DNA of 64,000 bases from Bog-756 sp963703145 (lineage in GTDB: Bacteria > Actinomycetota > Acidimicrobiia > Acidimicrobiales > RAAP-2): the NCBI GenBank assembly GCA_963703145.1, contig OY969793.1, positions 248,001 to 312,000 of the forward strand, in the 5' to 3' direction. The position numbers and the translations under genes are program-made. The notes under the pieces are model-generated. The model did no database searches. It was given only the letters and a program-made list of their open reading frames with translations, and was not told the DNA's origin. Below, piece by piece: positions 25,307 to 34,245 of the stretch. Within the stretch, counting starts at the first letter, position 1. Every line of letters begins with the position of its first letter.

Positions 25307-26497
25307 CTAGGCGGGGACTTTGAGAGCGGCGGCCAGGTTGCCCCCCATGATCCTCTTGACGTCGTCTTCGGGCAGGCTCTCGAGCTCCTTGACATAGGAG
25401 AGGGGGTTGGCCAGTCCTTCGGGATGGGGGAAGTCCGAGCCGAAGACCACCTTGTCGGATCCGATGGCCTTGATCAGCCCGACAGGGTCTTCCTCGAAGA
25501 ACGGGTGGATCCAGATATTCCGCCGAAGGACGTCGACAGGATCCTCGTCGTAGAGGCGAGGCTGCTTGGCATAGGAGCGTCCGAGGGCATCGATGAGCGG
25601 CAGCACCCAGCTCGATCCGTTCTCGACGGGAAGGATACGTAGTCCGGGGAAACGCGAGAGCATTCCGTGGGTCACCGCGGAGCACATGGCGTCGAAGATG
25701 CCCCGGGACATGAGGTGCTGCACGTCTTGGAACGCGTTGATGTCGGCAAACGGGAGGTGCTCGTCGAAGTGCCCCTGCCACTGGTTGAAGTAGCGGGTGA
25801 GCCCGTCGTCAGACGAGTGCATGCCGACTGTGATGTCGTACTCCTGGACCTTGGCCCAGAAAGGGTCGAACTCAGGCAGCGCGAAGGAGCGAAAGCCCTT
25901 GAGACTCGGCACCGGTGCAGGTCGGATCAGGATGATCTTGGCGCCATGCTCCACAACCCAATCGAGCTCGCGGATGGCCTCGTCGACGATTGGCAGCGTG
26001 ATCACAGGGGCGGGGAAGATGCGGTCCTGGTAGTTGAAGGTCCACTCCTCGAGCATCCACCGGTTGAACGCGTGCACGACAGCGTGGGTGGCCTCGGGGT
26101 CCTTGGTGAGGCGCTCCTCGAGCACGCTGGCCAGAGTGGGCCACATGATGGCCCGGTCAACACCCTGTTCGTCCATGAGAGCCAGGCGTGGCTCAGGTCG
26201 GAAGAAGGCCTCCGGGGAGCGTATGGCCTCGCCGAGGATCTCCCGGCGGGACTTGCCCTCGGGATTGCCATTCTTGAAGAAGTCCTCCTGGGCGCCGGGA
26301 CGCGCCACCTTGGTGAATGTCGGATTGGGGATGTACTCGGAGATCGTCCCCTTGATGACCAGCTTGTCCCGGCCATTGATCTGGACCAACTTGACCACGT
26401 TCTTGTACTCATCGGGGAGATAGCGCGTGAAGGCGTCAGCCTGCTCGTACATGTGGTTGTCGGCATCAAATACCGGATAGTCGAGCCTGTTCTCCAT
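25307..26497 (-). CDS. Amidohydrolase family protein (amidohydrolase 2/ACMSD-like)
   Basis: 396 residues from the ATG at 26497, chosen because ACGGAGG precedes it and the longer frame has no family sequence. DADNHMYEQ supplies the D-x-H-like first metal site, ITVGMHSSDD the strand-5 histidine, SAVTHGMLSRFPGLRI the next conserved histidine, and FGSDFPHPEG the strand-8 aspartate. This is the TIM-barrel amidohydrolase-2 pattern seen in ACMSD-like decarboxylases and hydrolases of aromatic or alicyclic acids. It is followed by a TetR gene and preceded by the alcohol dehydrogenase on the same strand, about 300 bases away. Confidence 0.9.
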   Translation of the reverse strand: MENRLDYPVFDADNHMYEQADAFTRYLPDEYKNVVKLVQINGRDKLVIKGTISEYIPNPTFTKVARPGAQEDFFKNGNPEGKSRREILGEAIRSPEAFFRPEPRLALMDEQGVDRAIMWPTLASVLEERLTKDPEATHAVVHAFNRWMLEEWTFNYQDRIFPAPVITLPIVDEAIRELDWVVEHGAKIILIRPAPVPSLKGFRSFALPEFDPFWAKVQEYDITVGMHSSDDGLTRYFNQWQGHFDEHLPFADINAFQDVQHLMSRGIFDAMCSAVTHGMLSRFPGLRILPVENGSSWVLPLIDALGRSYAKQPRLYDEDPVDVLRRNIWIHPFFEEDPVGLIKAIGSDKVVFGSDFPHPEGLANPLSYVKELESLPEDDVKRIMGGNLAAALKVPA

Positions 26498-26801
26498 GTC
26501 ATGCCTCCGTAGTCTCAGCGGTGGTGATTGCGGCGTGGTGCAAAACGGTTTTGGCTGCTCACCCCAGCAAGCGACGATATATGAAACTGACGTCGGAATC
26601 AATTTCTATGGCTCGCGGCACTCGATCCGTCCTCGTAGGGGAGAGATTGGAAGGTCGGGTTGTCCCTCATCGGACGCTGAAAGGCCAGGCCATAGACCAG
26701 TTCTGTCCGGATAGACCGTGAACTCGGGGAGGTTGCCACAATGGCCCGTGGAGTCCCAGAAGGAGCAACCAGCTCCTAAGCGGTCGGCCGCGCGGGCGAT
26801 A
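26498..26801. other. Intergenic between alcohol dehydrogenase and amidohydrolase
   Basis: 304 bases. It should hold the amidohydrolase promoter on the minus strand. Apart from the degenerate operator-like element at 26587-26602, no gene, hairpin or repeat was recognised. Confidence 0.5.
26587..26602. promoter_or_regulatory. Degenerate operator-like element
   Basis: CTGACGTCGGAATCAA matches 11 of 16 bases of the TTGACGTCAATATCGA sites at 5784 and 10981 and keeps outer dyad symmetry (TGA...TCA). It is 90 bases upstream of the amidohydrolase start. It may be a weaker member of the same regulon or a chance match. Confidence 0.3.
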
Positions 26802-27947
26802 TCACTCGAAGGTGACCACACCTCGGAGATTCACGCCGTCGAGCATGTCCCGGTAACCCTGGTTGATCTGTTCGAGCGGATATGTCCTGGTGATGAGCTC
26901 GTCCAGTTTGAGCTGACCCGATCGGTAGAGGCCTAAGAGGTTGGGGATGTCAAAGCGCGGGTTGGCCGCACCGAAGATCACCCCTTTGATCTCCTTTTGC
27001 ATCATGGCCAGGTCGAACAGGTTCACGCTGGCCTCCAGTTGGACCTGGGGGGCGACTCCGGTGACCACGCAGGTGCCACCCTTGCCGGTCAATGCGAGGG
27101 CGCCGGCCATCAGGTCGCCGTACATGACGCCCGGCACCATGATGACGGCGTTGGCCATCTGGCCCCGGGTCAACTCACGCACCACGGGCAGGGCCTCGTC
27201 CATCGATGCAGCCGTGTGGGTGGCACCGAAGTCGAGCGCGGCCTTTTGCTTGAACGCCACCGGATCTACGGCCACGATGGTCCGGGCGCCAACCATCTTG
27301 GCTCCCTGAACGGCGTTCATGCCGACCCCACCGACGCCTACCACCACCACGGTGTCGCCCGGCTTCACCTCGGCCCGGTAGACCGCCGACCCCCAGCCGG
27401 TGGCCACACCACAGGACACCAGGGCCACAGCGGTGAGGGGCAGATCGGAATCCACCTTGACCAACGAGGCCTCGTGGCTCACGCCGTGCTCGGCGAAGGT
27501 GCCCAGCTTGGACATCACGTTCAGGTCTTGGCCATCGAGATGGTACCGAACGCTCCCGTCTGAGATCTGGCCGCGGGCGAACGTGGCAGCACCAAGGTCG
27601 CAGAGGTTGGAGTGGCCGGTGATGCACATCGTGCACCGACCGCAGATGGGGAAGAAGCTGGCCGCCACATGGTCGCCGGGCTGGAGGCTGTCGACGTCCG
27701 ACCCGACCTCGAGGACGACCCCCCCACCTTCGTGGCCGCCGACCATGGGGAAGAGCCCCGCCCTCGGCGGATCACCGGTGCCCGCCTCCGAGCCCATCTC
27801 GCTTGACTGGAGGTGCTCGTCGGAGTGGCACAGTCCGGCTGCCGCCCACTTCACCAACACCTCGTGGCGGCGAGGCGGGTCGAGGTCGATCTCTTCGATC
27901 TTCCAGTCCTGCTCCCGGCCCCACAGGACCGCTGCGTGCGTCTTCAT
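26802..27947 (-). CDS. Zinc-dependent alcohol dehydrogenase (NDMA-dependent type)
   Basis: 381 residues from the ATG at 27947 (upstream GGATGGGGGACG). Medium-chain dehydrogenase features are: catalytic zinc Cys in GLCHSDEH, GGHEGGGVV, the structural zinc lobe CGRCTMCITGHSNLCDLG, and the NAD-binding VVGVGGVGMNAVQGA. MKTHAAVLWGREQDW and the FDLAMMQKEIKGV helix resemble the actinobacterial NDMA-dependent alcohol dehydrogenases, whose NAD is tightly bound and recycled by an unknown electron acceptor. It is divergent from the P450 at 28051, so an alcohol made by the P450 could be oxidised here. Confidence 0.92.
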   Translation of the reverse strand: MKTHAAVLWGREQDWKIEEIDLDPPRRHEVLVKWAAAGLCHSDEHLQSSEMGSEAGTGDPPRAGLFPMVGGHEGGGVVLEVGSDVDSLQPGDHVAASFFPICGRCTMCITGHSNLCDLGAATFARGQISDGSVRYHLDGQDLNVMSKLGTFAEHGVSHEASLVKVDSDLPLTAVALVSCGVATGWGSAVYRAEVKPGDTVVVVGVGGVGMNAVQGAKMVGARTIVAVDPVAFKQKAALDFGATHTAASMDEALPVVRELTRGQMANAVIMVPGVMYGDLMAGALALTGKGGTCVVTGVAPQVQLEASVNLFDLAMMQKEIKGVIFGAANPRFDIPNLLGLYRSGQLKLDELITRTYPLEQINQGYRDMLDGVNLRGVVTFE

Positions 27948-28013
27948 CGTCCCCCATCCTCGGTCTGTCCGTGCCCGTGGCGCGGAGGTGTGCTTGACCG
28001 ACCTGCAGCTTAG

Positions 28014-28028
28014 TGTCACAGTACGACA
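28014..28028. promoter_or_regulatory. Possible operator, TGTC-N7-GACA dyad
   Basis: TGTCACAGTACGACA lies in the 103-bp divergent promoter between the alcohol dehydrogenase and the P450. The arms are only 4 bases, so it is weak evidence; the setting near two TetR genes makes it worth listing. Confidence 0.3.
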
Positions 28029-28050
28029 TGAAAGCAATGGGAGGTGAGGT

Positions 28051-29247
28051 GTGACCACGACAAGCACTAGCGACGTGTACTACGACCCGTACGACGTGGC
28101 CATCGATGCCGATCCGTACCCCGTCTTCCGCCGGATGCGGGAGGAAGCACCGCTGTACTACAACGAGGCCCACGACTTCTTCGCCGTCAGCCGATTCGCC
28201 GATTGCGAGCGGTGCTACCTGGACAACAAGACGTTCATCTCGGGACGCGGCGGCATCATCGAGTTGATCAGGGCCAACATCGAGATGCCGTCGGGTGTCC
28301 TCATCTTCGAAGATCCGCCGGTCCACACCATTCACCGACGGCTCATGTCCCGGGTGTTCTCCCCGAACCGGGTGGCCGCCCTCGAGCCCCAGATCCGCGA
28401 GTTCTGCACTCGCAGCCTCGACCCGCTGGTAGGAGCCAAAGAGTTTGACTTCATCTCCGACCTTGGGACCCAGATGCCCATGCGGGTGATCGGCATGCTC
28501 CTCGGCATCCCCGAACAGGATCAGGAAGCCGTGCGGGACAGGGTTGACGCCAACCTCCGCACCGAGGCCGGCCAGCCCATGGAGGTGGGAGAGAAGATCG
28601 TCCCCACCGACATGTTCGCCGACTACATCGACTGGCGGGTCGACCATCCTTCCGACGACATCATGACCGAGCTCCTCCAAGCCGAATTCGAGGATGAGGA
28701 CGGTACTGTCCGTAGCCTGACGCGTGAGGAGCTCCTGACCTACATCAGTGTTATCACCGGGGCCGGCAACGAGACCACCGGCCGGCTCATCGGATGGACC
28801 GGCAAGGTGCTGGCCGACCATCCGGACCAGCGACAGGAGCTCGTCGATGACCCTTCGCTCATCCCCGGTGCCATCGAGGAACTCCTGCGCTTCGAGACGC
28901 CCGCACCACACGCGGCCAGGTACGTCACCCAGAATGTTGAGATCCACGGCCGGACGGTTCCCGAGGGAAGCATCTTGATGCTCCTGCCGGCATCAGCCAA
29001 CCACGACGACCGGCGCTTCCCCGACGGAGACACCTTCAACATCCACCGGAAGGACGGGAAGCCCCTGACCTTCGGCTACGGCATCCACCTCTGCCTGGGC
29101 GCCGCCCTGGCTCGGCTCGAGGGGCGGGTGGCCCTGGAAGAGCTCCTCAAGCGCTTCCCGACTTGGGACATCGACATGGACCGGGCCAAGCTCGCCCCCA
29201 CCTCAACGGTCAGGGGCTGGGAGACGCTACCGGCGTACACGTCGTGA
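28051..29247 (+). CDS. Cytochrome P450
   Basis: 398 residues. I-helix GAGNETTGRLIG, ExxR in IEELLRFETPAP, heme loop FGYGIHLCLGAALARLEG with the axial cysteine. GTG start with GGGAGGTGAGGT immediately upstream. PPVHTIHRRLMSRVFSPNRV resembles the CYP classes linked to terpenoid, steroid or fatty-acid hydroxylation in actinobacteria; the substrate is not determinable. The stop overlaps the start of an SDR remnant, and a TetR regulator follows. Confidence 0.96.
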   Translation: MTTTSTSDVYYDPYDVAIDADPYPVFRRMREEAPLYYNEAHDFFAVSRFADCERCYLDNKTFISGRGGIIELIRANIEMPSGVLIFEDPPVHTIHRRLMSRVFSPNRVAALEPQIREFCTRSLDPLVGAKEFDFISDLGTQMPMRVIGMLLGIPEQDQEAVRDRVDANLRTEAGQPMEVGEKIVPTDMFADYIDWRVDHPSDDIMTELLQAEFEDEDGTVRSLTREELLTYISVITGAGNETTGRLIGWTGKVLADHPDQRQELVDDPSLIPGAIEELLRFETPAPHAARYVTQNVEIHGRTVPEGSILMLLPASANHDDRRFPDGDTFNIHRKDGKPLTFGYGIHLCLGAALARLEGRVALEELLKRFPTWDIDMDRAKLAPTSTVRGWETLPAYTS

Positions 29248-29492
29248 GCCCGAGGGCTAATCGGCCCCAGGCCGTGACCGATGTGATCTGTGCGGGATTC
29301 ATCCTGACCGAGATCATGGCGGTGGGAGCCGAGGATTTCATCCCGGACATCGCTGCCAAAGCCGCGCTCAACCGCGCTGGTCAGTCCCACGAAGTCGCTG
29401 AGGTCGACTGCTTCCTGGCCTCTGACCGAGCCTCGTTCGTCACGGGTGCAGTTATCCAGGTGAACGGGGGTTGGTCGGCCAACCTGGCCTAG
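29244..29492 (+). pseudogene. C-terminal remnant of an SDR gene
   Basis: From a GTG overlapping the P450 stop, the 82-residue frame lacks the Rossmann motif and catalytic YxxxK. It carries only the SDR C-terminal end: CAGFILTEIM (the usual PGxxxT region), EVAEVDCFLASDRASFVTGA and VIQVNGGW. About two thirds of the gene is missing. The fusion point follows the P450 stop exactly, so a deletion has probably joined the two. It could still be translated by coupling, but would not be an active dehydrogenase. Confidence 0.8.
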
Positions 29493-29496
29493 CGAC

Positions 29497-30138
29497 ATGG
29501 ATACCACCACCAAATCCCCGGAGCACGGATCGACGTCCGACGGTCAGCCGAGCCGTCCTTACGACGGCACGCTCCGCCGTCAGCGGGCCGCGGAGACCCG
29601 CGAGAGGATCCTCGATGCCGGCAGTGAGCTCATCCATCGGAGCGAGGTGCGGGACTGGAAGAAGCTGACCGTCCGGGCGGTGGCTGAGCGGGCCGGCGTC
29701 AACGAGCGCACCGTCTACCGCTACTTCGGCAGTGAACGGGGCCTGCGTGACGCCGTGCTGCACCGAAACGAGGAGGAAGCGGGGATCGAGTTGGAGGGGA
29801 TGCGACTGGAGGAGGTCGCCACGGTGGCGGCCCAGATCTTCGACCATGTGGCCCAGTACCCGCGGGAGCCTCGCCCACCGCTCGATCCGACCCTGATGGC
29901 GGCAAGGGATCGACAGCACCAGGCCTTGCTCGATGCGGTTGGGTCCGAGGGTGGGAAGACTGCGGACCCCCAACGCCAGGCGGTGGTCGCCGCTGTGCTC
30001 GACGCGCTCTGGAGCGTTGCCAGCTACGAACGCCTGGTCGATGGATGGTCCCTCGACCACGCCCAAGCGGTCAGCGGGATCACCTGGGTCATCGGACTCG
30101 TCGAAGCGGCCGTCCTCAGGGGTGACGGCCCGGCATGA
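29497..30138 (+). CDS. TetR/AcrR family transcriptional regulator
   Basis: 213 residues with a disordered charged N-terminus, then RERILDAGSELIHRSEVRDW, KLTVRAVAERAGVNERTVYR and YFGSERGLRDAVLHR as the helix-turn-helix domain. It begins 4 bases after the SDR remnant and is followed by another P450 at 30260. Co-transcription with the two P450 genes suggests it controls this cluster, perhaps through the 28014 dyad. Confidence 0.92.
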   Translation: MDTTTKSPEHGSTSDGQPSRPYDGTLRRQRAAETRERILDAGSELIHRSEVRDWKKLTVRAVAERAGVNERTVYRYFGSERGLRDAVLHRNEEEAGIELEGMRLEEVATVAAQIFDHVAQYPREPRPPLDPTLMAARDRQHQALLDAVGSEGGKTADPQRQAVVAAVLDALWSVASYERLVDGWSLDHAQAVSGITWVIGLVEAAVLRGDGPA

Positions 30139-30259
30139 CGCCCACCCTCATCCTCAGAGCTCGGGCGAGCAGATCGAGCATGCCCCCGTCGTAGATGAAG
30201 CGCGTGACCCTCGAAACCAATCGATCAGGGCATCCGCCCGTGACCACTCTGGAGCACCA

Positions 30260-31516
30260 GTGAGCGACGAGCAGTTCGAATCCATCGATTTCTTCGGCAC
30301 CAACGATCTCATCGACAACCCCTATCCCTACCTCGCGCAGCTTCGGGGGAAGTGCCCTGTCGTCCAGGAGCCCTACCGCCACGTCTATATGGTGACCGGC
30401 TACGAGGAGGCCATCGAGGTCTACCACGACAAGGCGACCTTCTCCGCCTGCAACTCCGCCATCGGGCCCTTCGCCCGATTCCCCGTACCCCTGGAGGGGG
30501 ACGACGTCACCGAGATCATCGAGACCTACCGGGACGGCCTCCCCTTCGGTGATCAACTCCCCACCTTCGACCCTCCCAAGCACACCGCCCAGCGCGGGTT
30601 GCTGATGCGTCTGATCACTCCCAAGCGACTCAAGGAGAACGAGGCATCCCTGAAGCGGCTGGCCGACGATCAGATCGACCGCTTCCACGCCCTTGGCGAG
30701 TGCGACTTCATCGGCGAGTACGCCCAGCCCTACACCATGCTCGTGATCGCCGACCTTCTCGGCGTTCCCGAGGAGGACCACCCCGAGTTTCTCGAGAAGC
30801 TGATGCACACCGGCCATCTGGAGATGACCCACAGCCCACTCGAGTACCTCTATGCCAAGTTCACCCGGTACATCGTCGACCGCCGGCGTGAGCCTCGGGA
30901 CGACGTGATGACAGGGCTGGCCACCGCCACCTTCCCCGATGGCTCCCTGCCTCCAGTGGAGGACGTCATGAAGATCGCCTCCAACCTGTTCGCTGCCGGC
31001 CAGGAGACGACGGCGCGGCTCCTCGGTACGGCACTCCAGACCTTGGCCGAGCGCCCCGAGCTCCAACACCAGCTCCGGGAGAACCCCTCCCTGGTCTCCC
31101 CGTTCATCGAGGAGATCCTCAGGCTGCAGCCACCGATCAACGGAACCTTCCGGCTGTCACGGACGCCGACCATGGTGCACGGGACCGAGATCCCCGCGGG
31201 GAGCACGGTCATGGTGCTCCCTGCTGGGGCCAACCGCGATCCCCGTGAGTTTGAGCATCCCGACGAGCTTCGCCTCGACCGCGAGAACGCCCGCCAGCAC
31301 ATCGCCTTCGGCCATGGCATCCACACCTGTGCCGGAGCCCCGCTGGCCCGGGCCGAATCCAACGTATCCCTCCAGCGCCTGCTCGACCGGATGGCGGACA
31401 TCCGTATCTCGGAGACGCACCACGGTCCTTCCGGCGACCGCCACTGGGAGTACACGCCTACCTGGATGCTTCGCGGCCACGACCGGCTCTATCTCGAGTT
31501 CACCCCTGTAGGCTGA
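30260..31516 (+). CDS. Cytochrome P450
   Basis: 418 residues from the GTG at 30260 (upstream TCTGGAGCACCA). The frame is open further left but that part overlaps the TetR gene and has no P450 sequence. I-helix FAAGQETTARLLG, ExxR in IEEILRLQPPI, heme loop FGHGIHTCAGAPLARAES. The P450 fold is complete. It is the third P450 in the window and shares the promoter region or transcript with the TetR gene. Substrate unknown. Confidence 0.95.
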   Translation: MSDEQFESIDFFGTNDLIDNPYPYLAQLRGKCPVVQEPYRHVYMVTGYEEAIEVYHDKATFSACNSAIGPFARFPVPLEGDDVTEIIETYRDGLPFGDQLPTFDPPKHTAQRGLLMRLITPKRLKENEASLKRLADDQIDRFHALGECDFIGEYAQPYTMLVIADLLGVPEEDHPEFLEKLMHTGHLEMTHSPLEYLYAKFTRYIVDRRREPRDDVMTGLATATFPDGSLPPVEDVMKIASNLFAAGQETTARLLGTALQTLAERPELQHQLRENPSLVSPFIEEILRLQPPINGTFRLSRTPTMVHGTEIPAGSTVMVLPAGANRDPREFEHPDELRLDRENARQHIAFGHGIHTCAGAPLARAESNVSLQRLLDRMADIRISETHHGPSGDRHWEYTPTWMLRGHDRLYLEFTPVG

Positions 31517-31536
31517 GCTCGAACTGTGCCAGCGGA

Positions 31537-31558
31537 CTGATCAACCGAGCTTGATCAG
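31537..31558. terminator. Bidirectional hairpin between convergent genes
   Basis: CTGATCAA and TTGATCAG form a perfect 8-bp stem with a 6-base loop between the P450 stop (31516) and the stop of the convergent DUF1059 gene, whose stop codon lies in the hairpin. No long T-run follows. Confidence 0.45.
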
Positions 31559-31791
31559 CTCTCCGGAAGCGCCGCAAAGTCTCGCTTGGTGTTCCTGTAC
31601 CAGCCCATACCCGAGATGGGCTTCCTCCAGCGAGACTTCATCTCCTTCAATGCATGCTCGTGGGTTGCATCACCCCCGGCAACGACTTCTTTCAGGTGGC
31701 GATCCTGTGCCTTGATGATTTCGTCGGCGCTGTCGCCGTGAAATGAGACCTCACACGGTCCTCCTAGTTGCTTGCAGGTCATGGTCTTCAT
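31555..31791 (-). CDS. DUF1059 domain-containing small protein
   Basis: 78 residues from the ATG at 31791. MKTMTCKQLGGPCEVSFHG is the typical DUF1059 opening with its two cysteines, followed by SADEIIKAQDRHLKEVVA. The tail MKSRWRKPISGMGWYRNTK is longer than in most members. Function unknown. It converges on the P450 gene and lies downstream of the VOC and AraC genes on the same strand. Confidence 0.8.
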   Translation of the reverse strand: MKTMTCKQLGGPCEVSFHGDSADEIIKAQDRHLKEVVAGGDATHEHALKEMKSRWRKPISGMGWYRNTKRDFAALPES

Positions 31792-31847
31792 AGGTCTCGT
31801 GTCCTTTCCTCGGAGTTGGCATTGTCCGGTGCCCGGCACCGGACGGG

Positions 31848-32246
31848 TCAGGCCTGCGCGATGCGGACGAGGTTGCCCGACGGGTCCCGGAACGCGCAGT
31901 CGCGCACCCCCCAGGGTTGAGATGCCGGCTCTTGGAGCACCTCGGCACCTGATGCCCGAACCTTCTCGAACGTGGCGTCGAGGTCGTCCGAGCGGAAGAT
32001 GGCGGCCTGTAGGGAGCCCTGTGTCACCAGGGACAGGAGTGCATCGCCCTCGGCCTGCGAACGACCGCCGTGCGGCTGGGATAGGACGATGTCGACGTCC
32101 TGCCCCGGGGCGCCGACGGTGACCCAGCGAAAGTCGCCGGCGGCGACGTCGTTGCGTACTTCGAGGCCGAGAGCATCGCGGTAGAAGCTGAGGGCTTCGT
32201 CCGGGTCGTGGACAGGGATGAACATTGCAGAGACGGTGACTGTCAT
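31848..32246 (-). CDS. VOC family protein (glyoxalase/dioxygenase fold)
   Basis: 132 residues. FIPVHDPDEALSFYRDALGL opens the first beta-alpha-beta-beta-beta module, and GAEVLQEPASQPWGVRDCAF with DPSGNLVRIAQ closes the second. This is the pattern of glyoxalase-like and antibiotic-resistance-type VOC proteins. Metal ligands cannot be assigned confidently. The ATG at 32246 is chosen; the upstream open frame consists of translated GGTGCC repeats. The AraC-like gene lies about 150 bases upstream on the same strand and may regulate it. Confidence 0.85.
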   Translation of the reverse strand: MTVTVSAMFIPVHDPDEALSFYRDALGLEVRNDVAAGDFRWVTVGAPGQDVDIVLSQPHGGRSQAEGDALLSLVTQGSLQAAIFRSDDLDATFEKVRASGAEVLQEPASQPWGVRDCAFRDPSGNLVRIAQA

Positions 32247-32296
32247 CTGTCGAGTGTACGAGTGCCGGACCGTCGCATGCTTCTCCGATCCTGCTC

Positions 32297-32338
32297 GGTG
32301 CCGGTGCCGGTGCCGGTGCCGGTGCCGGTGCCGGTGCC
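32297..32338. repeat. Hexanucleotide tandem repeat (GGTGCC)7
   Basis: Seven perfect GGTGCC units, followed by GGTCCT and GGTCCA as decayed units, lie in the 151-bp gap between the AraC-like gene and the VOC gene. On the minus strand they would be in the leader of the VOC gene. Slippage would change the leader length in 6-bp steps. Confidence 0.9.
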
Positions 32339-32397
32339 GGTCCTGGTCCAGGGCCCGGCCCGTCGCTACGACACGGGTCTGTCGCCGTCGAGAGCGC

Positions 32398-32808
32398 TCA
32401 GATCGTGACCGGAGTGCGCCTGGGTCTTGTCGCGAACTTGCTGACACATGACGGAACGACCTCGAGGCCACGGTGGTCAGTCTTGCGGTACTCCGAAGGT
32501 GTAACTCCGACAATTTCGGTGAAGCGCGAACTGAATGAACCCAGTGACGTACAACCGACGGCAACGCAGGTGTCAGTGACCGACAGCCCCTGGCGCAGGA
32601 GGGCTTTGGCCCGTTCGATGCGTCGGGTCATCAGATACGAGTACGGGGTCTCGCCATAGGCCGCACGGAACTTCCGAGAGAAGTGCGCCGGCGACATGAG
32701 CGCAGCTCCCGCCATCGCCGGGACATCGAGGGGCAGTGCATAGTCGCGGTCGATGAGGTCACGTGCTCGACGCAGGTGCACGAGGTCGGCTATCTCCTCT
32801 GGCGTCAT
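32398..32808 (-). CDS. AraC family transcriptional regulator (DNA-binding domain only)
   Basis: 136 residues holding both AraC helix-turn-helix motifs: PLDVPAMAGAALMSPAHFSR with FRAAYGETPYSYL, then SVTDTCVAVGCTSLGSFSSR and FTEIVGVTPSEYRK. It lacks the usual N-terminal sensing domain, so it is a stand-alone DNA-binding form. Its start touches the end of the frame-shifted RNase D reading frame, and the VOC gene downstream is the obvious candidate target. Confidence 0.9.
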   Translation of the reverse strand: MTPEEIADLVHLRRARDLIDRDYALPLDVPAMAGAALMSPAHFSRKFRAAYGETPYSYLMTRRIERAKALLRQGLSVTDTCVAVGCTSLGSFSSRFTEIVGVTPSEYRKTDHRGLEVVPSCVSKFATRPRRTPVTI

Positions 32809-32898
32809 GGTGGCGAGTGTAGGTGACCGGATATCGGACGGCGGTCGAGACCTTCTTCGTGAGCGGTCTGGCTGGCTCGCACGGAGGCCCAGCGCCGG

Positions 32899-34058
32899 TC
32901 AGGATCGCTCCTCGAGCACCAGCTGGCCGTCAAGGTCGAAGGCCGCGGCCACCTCACCGGCCAACAGTCGTCGAATGGGCCTACCCGCGAGCTCCCCGCG
33001 CCAGCCGTGATCGAGCCGACTGGGCTCGCCGAGTACCAGTAGGGCGATGTCGGACCGGGTGGCGAGAAGGCTCTGGTCGAGTTCCAGCTGCTCGGCGATC
33101 TGGCGGACCAGCCCGCCACACACGGCCACGGCCACCTGAGACGCCTTGGATTCGACGGCGTCCGGCGGCAATCGCAACGCATCGTCTCCCAGAGCACGTC
33201 CCCGCTCGACGGCCTCGAGGATCTCGCCGGCCGCCCCTTGGCGAGGCTCCTGCCCTCGACCCCGCGGAGCTTCTCGAGTTGTTGGCGGTCGCGCGGGAGT
33301 CGTTGGGCGATGGTGAGGATTGCCAGGTCCGACAGGACGGCCCGGCGTGGCCGGTCGACCGAGATGGCCCGGCGCTCGCGCCAGGCGCAGACCTCTTGGG
33401 CGACGCCCCGGGATCGGCCTGACAGCCGGCGCGTATCGCCCACCTTCCACCAGGCCTCTTCCGGCACAACGCTGCGGCGCTGGCCCGGCAGGACCAGTTT
33501 GCACTCCTCGAGTGCCCAGGCCAGACGGCCGCGCTGTTCCAGTCTGTCGACCATGGTGGATCGGAGCATCACGAGGTACTCCACGTCGCCGACGGCATAG
33601 ACGAGTTGCGGGGTCGGCAGGGGACGGTGCAGCCAGTCGGACAGCTGGTCCGCCTTGGCCAGCTTGATCCCCAGCACCAGGTCGACCAGGCGTCCGAGCG
33701 ACGGAGAGGACATCCCCAGGAATCCAGCGGCGACCTGGGTGTCGAAGACCTGAGCGGGGGCGGCACCACAGTTCCTCCGCAGGATGTCGAGGTCCTGTCC
33801 GGCGGCGTGGGCCACGGCTGTCCCGGGGCCCTCGAACAGCCTGCGCAGCGGCGCCGGGTCGACCGCTAGGGGGTCCACCAGTGCCACCTGGTCCCGCCAG
33901 GCCAACTGGATCAGGGCGAGTGCGGGCCAGTAGGTGCGCTCGGTGTGAAACTCGGTGTCCAGGGCGTAGAACTCCTCGGTGGCCACTTCGTTACAGAGCT
34001 GCTCGAGCCGGTTGGTGTCGGTGATCAATGCGGGTACGTCATCGGCGGGAGCCACCAC
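32899..34058 (-). pseudogene. rnd: Ribonuclease D (3'-5' exonuclease plus HRDC), frameshifted
   Basis: The exonuclease domain is intact, with the DEDD motifs LDTEFHTE (Exo I), HAAGQDLDILRR (Exo II) and VYAVGDVEYLVMLRS (Exo III). The first HRDC helices follow (SDLAILTIAQRLPRDRQQL). After LRGVEGRSLAKG the frame fails at a C4 run on the plus strand (33234-33237). Adding one base continues AAGEILEAVERGRALGDDAL and VAVCGGLVRQIAEQLELDQS to a stop at 32899. RNase D trims tRNA 3' ends and structured RNAs. The single missing G in a homopolymer looks like a sequencing error. The GTG at 34058, with GGAG upstream, is preferred to the GTG at 34085. Confidence 0.88.
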
Positions 34059-34245
34059 CTGGAACGTACTCCAGCAGGCCGGCACAGGCGGACAGACAGA
34101 GCCCGGGCGGTGTCCGTTGACCGAGGTCGGCGAGCTCGTTGCCCGAGCGCACTTGGGGATGCCACCCGGTACTGAGCACCCGGGCCGATACTCACGAGGG
34201 GCAAAAAGAGGGCACCGGCCCGGGCAGTTGTGACCCTACCCAACG

